A stretch of 64,000 nucleotides of DNA from Portulaca oleracea (Eukaryota; Streptophyta; Magnoliopsida; Caryophyllales; Portulacaceae): assembly GCA_029582165.1 (NCBI GenBank), contig CM055886.1:24118669-24182668 (forward strand). The letters run 5' to 3'. The notes beneath the pieces are model-generated. The model had not been told where the DNA came from. It did not search any database and saw nothing but the letters and a program-made list of their open reading frames with translations. Below, piece by piece: positions 57,052-64,000 of the stretch. Numbering within the stretch: position 1 is the stretch's first letter; each line of letters starts with the position of its first letter. The translations under genes were made by a program, and so were the position numbers.

Positions 57052-57480
57052 GGACTTCTTTCTCATAGAACTTTATTACAGTAACTCCCAGGGTAAGGGA
57101 ATAAAACAACCCTATCGTCTGTAAACTCAAACAATCAAAACAAATCTAGAGGGCCGTAGATTGATTTTGACGTGCACTTAATAACAATCTGAATGCGGGT
57201 AATGATGATATTCCATTATATGAAGGAACGTTGTTATGGTGAAGTGTTAGAATTCCTCATTATGAATGAAGAGTGGGATTTCCAACTTGTTTTGCACCCT
57301 TAGATACTCCAACATGCAATGCATGTCAACTGAATCTTAAGTTAGGGGGGGGCAACAAACAACATGTCAATGTCGCTCTTAACTAGGCACATTAGCCTTC
57401 CATTCCCACATTACACGTAATATTTATATCATGCTCTTAATAATATATGCTTTTAAAAGTGCATCAAACCTACTGTAAGT
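57052..57480. other. No recognisable gene
   Basis: Probably the leader or flank of the copia gag relic that follows; no motif. Confidence 0.3.
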
Positions 57481-58240
57481 GATTCTTCATATAATCAATG
57501 GATTCGTGTAGACAGTATGGTGATGAGTTGGTTATTGGGTGCAATGGTTCTAGAATTATCAGAATCATTCATGTATATTGATTTTGCATAATTCTTGTGG
57601 TCTGAGTTAGTTAAAAGATTTGGGGAGAGTAATGGACCTCTCTTATACTAAATAGGTAAAGAGAGATTACTGACTTATATCAAGGCACAGATACTATAGT
57701 TGTTTACTACACAAAGTTAAAGAAGCAATCGGAAAAATTCGATGCTTATTCTGAAATTCCTACATGTGGATGTACCAAGACTTGTGAAGCTCTCAAAAAG
57801 ATGCTTGAAATTGAAGAAAAGAAGAAGTTAGTGCCTTTTTTAGTTCACCTAAATGTTGACTCTGATTCCATCAGAAGTCAAATACTTCTGCAAGATCCTT
57901 TGCCAAGCATAAACAAGGCTTATGCTACGATTCAGAGGGTTGAAAAACAAAGGTAAGTTTCTGGTAACATTAGCTCCGTAAGGGAGTTTGGTGCAAACAC
58001 AACAAGAGCCAGAGAGAGCGAGATATATACTTGAGGAGCTTTCTTTCCGAAGGGAGCTGGAAGAGGAAAGTCTGACAACAAGAAAAACAAGGTAGCAATA
58101 TATGTATTATACTCATTGCAAGAAACGGGGGCACTTCATTGATCAGTGCTTCAAGTTGGTGGGATACCCAGAGTGGTATGACAAGTCAAGAATTGGCAAA
58201 AGGTTTAATAAAGTAGCTCCAAACATCACTAGTTCAGAAC
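57481..58240 (+). pseudogene. Copia gag relic (UBN2-type) with zinc knuckle
   Basis: Broken frames give WIRVDSMVMSWLLGAMV-like sequence, then TDTIVVYYTKLKKQSEKFDA-like, CGCTKTCEALKKMLEIEEKK, VPFLVHLNVDSDSIRSQILL and DPLPSINKAYATIQRVEKQR. This is the copia gag order W.R.D..V.SW......F..GP...+.L...F....Q...S+..Y+..+K.L+..L......CTCG.......FL..L...+...R.QIL...PLP....AY......E.+R. A knuckle YTHCKKRGHFIDQC follows, with its first Cys changed to Tyr, so it could not bind zinc normally. Confidence 0.8.
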
Positions 58241-58569
58241 TTGAAGTTACTCCTCTAGATGATCAAGGGAACAACAAAGTCACTACTAGTCAGATGGATG
58301 CAAGTATGATACAGACTCTAGTGGCTCAGGAGATGATCTTTTGTTATGCTCTGTTAATAAAAAAAGATTGTCAGGTTTGGTGTGTTGGGTTTATTTATGG
58401 TAGTCATTATATTAAGCCAAGACCCCAAGTGTATGAGGTCATATATTCAGTCATGGCAACGCTTGAACATCCTTATGTCCTGGTGGGGGATTTTAAACAG
58501 ATTGAATCCCTTGAACAAAAATGGAGAGGTTCACCTAATACCAAAAGGTGGAGCCATTTTATAGATTAG
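58102..58569 (+). CDS. Chimeric ORF: copia gag zinc knuckle fused to LINE endonuclease segment
   Basis: One 155-codon frame. Residues 1-30 are the gag knuckle and GYPEWYDK tail. About 31-80 is a gag-like linker (KVTTSQMDASMIQTLV). From about residue 85 the sequence becomes LINE endonuclease: CVGFIYGSHYIKPR followed by YVLVGDFKQIESLEQKW and a terminal WSHFID. The join falls near 58340. It is in frame by chance or selection; the next stop (58569) truncates the endonuclease before its catalytic His region, so enzymatic function is unlikely. Confidence 0.6.
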   Translation: MYYTHCKKRGHFIDQCFKLVGYPEWYDKSRIGKRFNKVAPNITSSELEVTPLDDQGNNKVTTSQMDASMIQTLVAQEMIFCYALLIKKDCQVWCVGFIYGSHYIKPRPQVYEVIYSVMATLEHPYVLVGDFKQIESLEQKWRGSPNTKRWSHFID

Positions 58570-61323
58570 TAGATAAGAATGGGTGTGGTGGACTTGTTGA
58601 ATAGTACTAAATTTACTTAGACTAATAATAGGGAGGATAATGAGGAATTGGATGGCAAAGTTCTTTGGGACATTCATACACAAACTGTTGATCTTCACCT
58701 CAGATCACACCCTCATCCTTCTCAATGCTCAACAACAACAAAAGATTCGAAGGGAGGTTTACAGATTGGAAAAAGGGGTTATGGACAAAGAAAAGTTTGA
58801 AGACATACTTAAGAAGATATAGCACAGTGATCACTACTTAGGCTTTAACATATGCCAAAAAGTTGGCATTGACTAGAATGAAGGAGAAGCACTGGACCTA
58901 AATTAGAAGCAAAAATGTCTATAGAATATCAGCAAAAAGTGGAACTGGACTTCTGTAGGACCATCTCACCAATGCGCGACTCTCACAGTCAGCTTTCGCA
59001 TTTAGGGGGACATTGCATTTACATTAAAGGAGACTGAAACATATTGGAGCACAAAGGCAAAGTCCAGGGGGCCACATTTGGAGATCATCACGCCCATTTA
59101 ATTTTTTTTTCTTCATAAGGTTCGGGGTTAGACAACACTATAACATCATTAACACCTTAATGAATCAGTAGGGGTCGTGGATTTTTTACCATCAGGAATT
59201 TAAGTTGGAAAATTTTCAAATAGTTTAAGGTGTTATATACCCCAAAGCAAGATGACAGTTGGGAAAGGAGAAGTACTATGGAAGGCATGCTCTGGCTAAA
59301 CCAGAGGGGGCTACAGGAAGTGGATATCTCACCTTTGAACAGAGCATTCACAAATGAGGTAATTACAAACCCAACCTTTCAACTCAAAACGGATAAGGCT
59401 CTAGGACTAGACGGTTTCTCACCATTCTTTTCTAAAGGCATTAGCAAGTGGTAAGGAATTCAGTGACTACTATGGTGAAAGAAGCTTTAATGTTGGCAAT
59501 ATTTTAAGGGAGATTAACAATACTCAAAACATATTGATAAAGAAGAAAGATGATAAAAAACACTTCAAGATTTTCGGCCAATCAACCTCTACAATGTGTT
59601 ATACCAGATTTTGTCAAAATGAATACTCAATAGGCTGAGGCCTATAGTGAAGAAGGTCATTGGACTGCCCAAATGTTTTCCTATGTGGGACAATGATTGT
59701 TGATAGGTTCCTGATGGTTCATAAAGTACTCACCTTCATTAAGAAAAAAAATGCAGCCAACAATTTGTATCTCTAAATTTGATATGAGTAAGACATACAA
59801 TCGCATTAGATGAGATTTCTTACATCGAATTTTGGAACCCTTCTAGTTCCCATCCCATTGGGTTAAGCTAATCATGATATGTGTTTCCACCGTGAGAAAC
59901 AATGAATTGGTTAATGAGGATAATACCGATCAAATTGTTCCAATAGGGGGATTGAGGCAAGGGAATCTTTTAGCACTATACCTTTTCTTATTGGCTATGG
60001 AAGTCTTCTCATGTATTTTAGTGGCACTGGAAGTTAAAGGGACAGTGAATGGGTGAAGATCAACAAAAGGAGTCCAATGATATCATGGCTTTTTACGGAT
60101 GACTACATCTGTTTTATTGAGATGGACACATAGGAAGTGCTAGTAGAACGAGGATAACCTAGGGTTAAGAACTATTCATCAAGTGCATGTGAGTACCCCA
60201 ACAATTCATAGAAAAAAAAAATCACCAATTTGGGTTTGTGATGAACTTCATTCATAAAAGGTTGAATGGTTGGGAAGCGAAGTATCTTTCCCCTCGAGCT
60301 AAATTCATACTCATCAACATCATTTCCTCCTCAAATTAACATTCGTACCCAATGTACAAAATTCTAGAGAAAGTGCCTAATAACATTAATTCTCTTGGGG
60401 TCACCTTTTTTTGGTGGAACAACAAGGTCAAGCTTTGGTACATTGGGAAAAGAGGGACTTGTTTACGCAACCCAAAGGGATGAGAGGTCTTGGAATAAGG
60501 GATGTCAAACTTCATAACCAAGCCTTCTTGTATAAACATTGTTGGCGACTCTATCACAACCCTGATTTACTTTTAGGGCCTGTTTGGTGAGAGAAAAAAG
60601 AAAGGAATAAGGGTGGAATGGATTCTAATTCCTTTCCTTTGTGTTTGGTGAGCTAATTTTGGAATGGGATTAGCAATCCCTCAGGTTTCCAATCCCCCTC
60701 AAATGGGTGGAATTAGATACCTCCCAAATATGGGGGGTATCAGATCTTATCCCTTTTTCCAAAAAAAAAAAAAATTCCCAACCCAAATTAAAAGGCAGCC
60801 TGCAAAAATTTTACCGTCACCACCATCAAGAACTCCACCGTCGCTCAAGCCACCACCATAACCATCTTCAACCTCAATTCACTTCTCAATTATTTCCAAC
60901 TCAAGATCAAAAAGCCAGAAAATAATTTTCAAGTCTACTTTCGATTATTAATTTGTCAACCCAACAAAATTTCCTCCATTGACATAGGCAAAGGCTACAC
61001 CGGCCAATTTTTTCAGAGAACCCAACAAAATTTCCGGCAACTATCACAACTTTGAAGGACAAAAGTAGAGAGAGAAAGTGTAGATCTGAAGAAGATTGAA
61101 GAAGAAGACTATAGCAGAATTTATAGTGTCTGTGTATATGGCGGTATTTAAGGTTAGGGATGAAGATGGGGGCTAGGGCTATTACTGTTTGTGGGTGATA
61201 TTTGTGCGAGAATAATGGTAGTAGTGGGGGGGGGGGGGGAATGGGCTAATGGCAGCAAAAGATAGTGAAGAAGACGAATGCGAATTTGGAGGATAGGGGC
61301 TAGGGTACCACTTTTGATTTAAC

Positions 61324-61359
<36 letters not shown>

Positions 61360-61600
61360 AAATTTCATTCCATTCCAATTCTTAACCAAACAACTTCATT
61401 TATGGGTTCTAATTCCATACCTATCCCTCCAAGATTCTAATTCCATACCCATTCCATTCCCAAAATCTCTCCAAACATGCCCTTAATAAGTCGACTTTAC
61501 CAAGCCAAATATGGGTGTTGGGCAGTGTCCCAATTCCATTCAGATTCAAGTTTGGAAATAATTAATTGTTTTGTTTAAAGATACTGCTTGGGCTCTAAGC
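58340..61600 (+). pseudogene. LINE relic (endonuclease to RT), split by a MITE
   Basis: Plus-strand landmarks in shifting frames: the endonuclease piece (to 58569); TNNREDNEELD near 58621; FQLKTDKALGLDGFSPFFSK near 59390; VPIGGLRQGNLLALYLFLLA near 59938 (RT, GDPLS altered to GNLLA); a TDDYICFIEMDT-like piece near 60100 (YADD altered); RGTCLRNPKG and MRGLGIRDVKLHNQAFLYKH near 60450-60540; then, after the MITE, ISRLYQAKYGCW near 61490. Stops are numerous. The 5' end is missing, joined to copia gag. Confidence 0.8.
60576..61482. mobile_element. Harbinger/Tourist-like MITE, 907 bp
   Basis: TIRs GGGCCTGTTTGGTGAG and inverted GGGCATGTTTGGAGAG with TTA on both sides (60573-60575, 61483-61485). Subterminal parts repeat GGAATGG(A/G)ATT-type motifs. 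The LINE reading frame resumes on the far side, proving insertion into the LINE. It contains a poly-G run (61227-61239) and a (TTA)n microsatellite (61322-61358). No transposase. Confidence 0.8.
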
Positions 61601-61659
61601 AGTTGAGTTCGATTAGAGGACTATTCTACGCCTACTTGGGTTTACTATAAATACTAGGT

Positions 61660-62210
61660 TGTTCAATCTAGTTTGGTGTGGCCAAATTTTGTGCCTCTAT
61701 GGCACCTTCTGAGGTCTCCTTTTGTCTATTCCACTTTGAGAGTTTTTATTATGAGATTGTAATCTCCCTTATATCTTGTTACCCTTCCTTTGAGATATGT
61801 CTATTCCCATTGTGCTATAACCATTTGAGATTTTTCCTTTTTGATCTCGTTGTGTTATACAGCCGTTTGGGATACCCTTTGTAATCTACTCCCGTTGTGC
61901 TATAACCGTTTTAGATCTTTCCTTCAATCCTTCTTGATCTCGTTGTGTTATACAGCCGTTTGGGATACCCTTTGTAATCTCTCCATTATAGTGGATTTTA
62001 TCTTGCCTCATGTGGTTTTTTCCCGATTTAGGTTTCCACGTAAAATCTTGTCTTCATCACCATTACATTGATCTTATTTATTTTTTTTCTCATTACCTAC
62101 ATCCCTAAATTAATTATCTTTCTTACTTCCGCTGTTATATTATATCCGATTCAATCTGGATTTAATTCCCATTTAACAAGATGTTTCATATCTGAATTCG
62201 GATCTTAACA
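61660..62210 (+). mobile_element. Copia LTR (3' part) with internal tandem repeat
   Basis: Ends GGATCTTAACA just before a PBS-like TGGTATCAGAG. It contains a duplication with units starting CCC(A/G)TTGTGCTATAACC at 61808 and 61891, each followed by TTGATCTCGTTGTGTTATAC (61841, 61934). TTATCTTGCCTCATGTGG and AGGTTTCCACGTAAAATC near 62004-62050 are typical of plant copia LTR ends. The left end of the LTR was not fixed. Confidence 0.55.
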
Positions 62211-62212
62211 AG

Positions 62213-62249
62213 TGGTATCAGAGTTGGGTCTAACAAGTGGTATCAGAGC
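62213..62249 (+). other. Tandem copia primer-binding sites
   Basis: TGGTATCAGAG at 62213-62223 and TGGTATCAGAGC at 62238-62249, both preceded by TAACAAG, offset 25 bp. TGGTATCAGAGC is complementary to the 3' end of initiator tRNA-Met, the usual copia primer. The right palindrome arm has a single copy (inverted, about 62498-62510). Confidence 0.85.
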
Positions 62250-62280
62250 AAGGTTTAATCTTTTTTCTGCCTAGTTCAGG

Positions 62281-62375
62281 ATGTCTGCTGTTAAGTTTGA
62301 TATTGAGAAGTTCGACCGTTTGATCAGTTTCAGTATCTGGAGAGTTCAAAAATATCTTGATGAATGTAACTCCAT
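62281..62375 (+). pseudogene. Copia gag start, truncated
   Basis: ATG at 62281 gives MSAVKFDIEKFDRLISFSIW followed by RVQKYLDEC, matching the start of copia gag (KF.I.KF+G.NF..WK...). It is cut off by the palindrome centre. The mirror copy reads on the minus strand from 62463 downward. Confidence 0.8.
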
Positions 62376-62680
62376 TATTATTGATCAAAATATTTTTGAA
62401 CTCTCCAGATACTGAAACTGACCACGCCGTTGAACTTCTCAATATCAAACTTAACAGCAGACATCTTGAACTAGGAAGAAAAAAGATTAAACCTCGCTCT
62501 GATACCACTTGTTAGGATCCGAATTCAGATATGAAACATCTTGTTAAATGGGAATTAAATCCAGATTGAACCGGATCTAATATTGCAGCAGAAGTAAACA
62601 AGATAATTAATTTAGGGATGTAGGTAATAAGGAAAAAATAAATAAGATCAATGTAATGGTGATGAAGACAAGTCAAACTA

Positions 62681-62966
62681 CTTCCTCTTGATCGGGATCA
62701 AGTCTCTACGACCCTCGTTCAAGACCACAATCATCCAAGTTCATATTCAATCAAGAGTATATTCATCCAATATTACATTCATCCAAAACCATACTCATTC
62801 AAGACTCGTTCAAGTTTGTTCAAGGAGATCGAATTGGAGGAGTTACATTTTCATTTTGTAACAAATACATAGAGATTGTACCCAAAATCCTTTGAAATTA
62901 ATATATAATATTTGTTCATAATTTCTTGTGTTTATTTATTTAGACCCGGAAATTTGTGTTTATAAA
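62681..62966 (+). mobile_element. Tail of a gypsy 5' LTR
   Basis: Sequence with repeated TCATCCAA/TTCAAG motifs ending ...AGACCCGGAAATTTGTGTT just before the PBS. It directly follows the palindrome. The left end of this LTR was not identified, so it may be truncated by or derived from the rearrangement. Confidence 0.5.
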
Positions 62967-62967
62967 T

Positions 62968-62987
62968 TTTGGCACGCTCGGTGGGAC
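62968..62987 (+). other. Primer-binding site of the terminal gypsy element
   Basis: TTTGGCACGCTCGGTGGGAC, the PBS-like sequence typical of a common plant gypsy family, 54 bases before the gag ATG. Confidence 0.7.
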
Positions 62988-63041
62988 ATCTCTACCTCTC
63001 ATCTCTTTCTCCAAGGACGAACTGTTCATCATTCGAAGAAG

Positions 63042-64000
63042 ATGGCTCCTAAGATCAACATTTGTCATGCTTTAAAGAAAGTTACTCAATCCAAGTCATA
63101 ATAATCAGTAACAAGTGCAGCATCCGATGGAGTAATCACTAGAAGAATGGCCAAGATCGTCGCTATTGAGGCCAAGAAACAAGTTGGTGCGAGTGCCTAG
63201 TTGCAAATCTTTGACTCCAATTTGCCAGGGGCAAACCAAACTACTTCCACTCAAGTCGTTGACCCGAAGAAGATGGTTACTCAATGGATGTATGAAATCT
63301 GCCATCAACCATTGAGCGAAGAGGATGAAGGCTATGAAGTTGGTGAGGAAATGCCAAAATCTCCAAGGGATTCGCTCTCGTCCGATTCTGATACCGACTT
63401 TATCGACATTGTCATTATGCCTGACACGGTCACAGATGCTATTAACTATGAAGAAGAGTTCAAGATTATGAAGGCCACGCTGGCAAGACTTGAGAAAGAA
63501 AGCGAGGAAAAGACTGAGCATATTAAGCGACAAGATGAGCGGATCAAGAAATTGACACAGAAGTTAAAAAAGCAACCCGTTAGCAAATTTGACGAAGGCT
63601 CAGGAGATGAAGATTTCGACAGAGGGTCCAATCACGAAGACTCCGACGAAGAAGAGAAATATAAAGAAGGTTCCGGCTCGGGCTTATTGTCTGTGGAGCA
63701 GATCAAAAAACTAGTAGCCGATACGATAAAAGCTCAAATCGAGGGAGGCTCTCATAAAAATCAATTGTATATGAAGCCTTACACAAAGAGGATTGACGCA
63801 CTTCGCATGCCTTACGGCTATCAACCGCCGAAATTCACCCACTTCGATGGTAAAGGGAATCCTAAGCAGCATATAGCTCATTTCATCAAGACTTGCAATA
63901 ATGCTGGGACTGAGGGAGATCAACTAGTGAAGCAGTTCGTTAGAATCCTTAAAGGAATCGCCTTTGATTGGTATACGGACTTGGAGCCAGAATCCATCGA
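63042..64000 (+). pseudogene. Gypsy gag polyprotein, 5' part (runs off the window)
   Basis: ATG at 63042 opens a frame that stays coherent to the window end except for three stops (63099-63101, 63102-63104, 63198-63200). The N-terminal 200 residues are charged, with a long acidic/lysine-rich coiled-coil-like part (EEEFKIMKATLARLEKESEE). From about 63785 the capsid domain begins: RIDALRMPYGYQPPKFTHFD, GKGNPKQHIAHFIKTCNNAG, VKQFVRILKGIAFDWYTDLE, a classic plant Retrotrans_gag. No zinc knuckle or pol is in view. The stops mean it is inactive unless read through. Confidence 0.9.

Larger units (their letters stand above)
62047..62680. repeat. Copia LTR-end/PBS/gag head-to-head palindrome
   Basis: The left arm (62047-62361, plus sense) contains LTR end, PBS and the first codons of gag. 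The right arm (62384-62680) is the same sequence inverted. The loop is about 22 bases. Arms are nearly identical apart from the 25-bp PBS duplication in the left arm and scattered substitutions. The transcript would fold into a long hairpin. Confidence 0.9.

Noticed and set aside
1..64000. tRNA genes, organelle DNA insertions or rRNA genes
   Set aside because: I looked for them while reading and recognised none apart from the 5S-derived LTR; a dedicated scan could still find a diverged tRNA.

Overview
The window looks like intergenic or pericentromeric DNA of a flowering plant, most likely a eudicot. It is AT-rich and has no intact, recognisable host gene. Nearly everything that can be named is a transposable element of a typical plant family: Tat-type Ty3/gypsy with an archaeal-type RNase H, Ty1/copia of several lineages, a Cassandra 5S-bearing LTR, L1-type LINEs, a TTF/ZMYM-type hAT, Harbinger and Stowaway MITEs, fold-back elements and Helitron-like ends. 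The species cannot be named from the sequence.

Layout. 0-8.4 kb: two Helitron-like 3' ends, a MULE-like fold-back, a Harbinger MITE, a Cassandra solo LTR with perfect 5-bp target-site duplication (TSD), and a 789-bp non-autonomous hAT-like element. 8.5-27.4 kb: a nested retrotransposon complex. An old minus-strand copia element has one LTR-like copy near 8.6-9.25 kb and another near 26.7-27.3 kb. Between them lie a fragment of a second copia and a large decayed minus-strand Tat element (integrase at 15.3 kb to gag at 20.8 kb, LTR at 22.1-26.7 kb). That Tat LTR is itself split by a roughly 3.1-kb solo LTR of another family. On the plus strand, downstream of the Tat integrase, sits a 197-codon antisense ORF. 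27.4-31 kb: AT-rich sequence with a 160-bp duplication and a TRIM-like LTR fragment. 31.1-33.2 kb: a complete short non-autonomous copia element with both LTRs, primer-binding site (PBS), polypurine tract (PPT) and TSD. 33.2-42.6 kb: LINE relics, LTR-like pieces with GC-rich repeats, a Stowaway MITE and a SIRE-like copia 3' end.

42.7-46.65 kb: a structurally complete hAT element (perfect 8-bp TSD, terminal inverted repeats (TIRs), unbroken 820-aa transposase on the minus strand). It sits inside one arm of a minisatellite-built fold-back that runs to about 47.7 kb. 47.7-53.9 kb: a nearly full-length but inactivated minus-strand L1-type LINE. 54-57 kb: LINE relic, small tandem duplications, an AT microsatellite and a second Stowaway. 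57.5-61.6 kb: a copia gag relic joined in frame to a LINE endonuclease relic, the LINE being split by a Harbinger-like MITE. 61.7-62.7 kb: a copia LTR/PBS/gag start followed by an inverted copy of itself (a palindrome of about 300-bp arms). 62.7-64 kb: LTR tail, PBS and gag of a plus-strand gypsy element that runs off the window.

The genes do not form a pathway; the story is serial nested insertion. The only candidate for present activity is the hAT element. The most unusual items are that hAT with its N-terminal PCNA-motif-like sequence, the head-to-head copia palindrome, the Tat antisense ORF, and the gag zinc-knuckle/LINE-endonuclease chimeric ORF.
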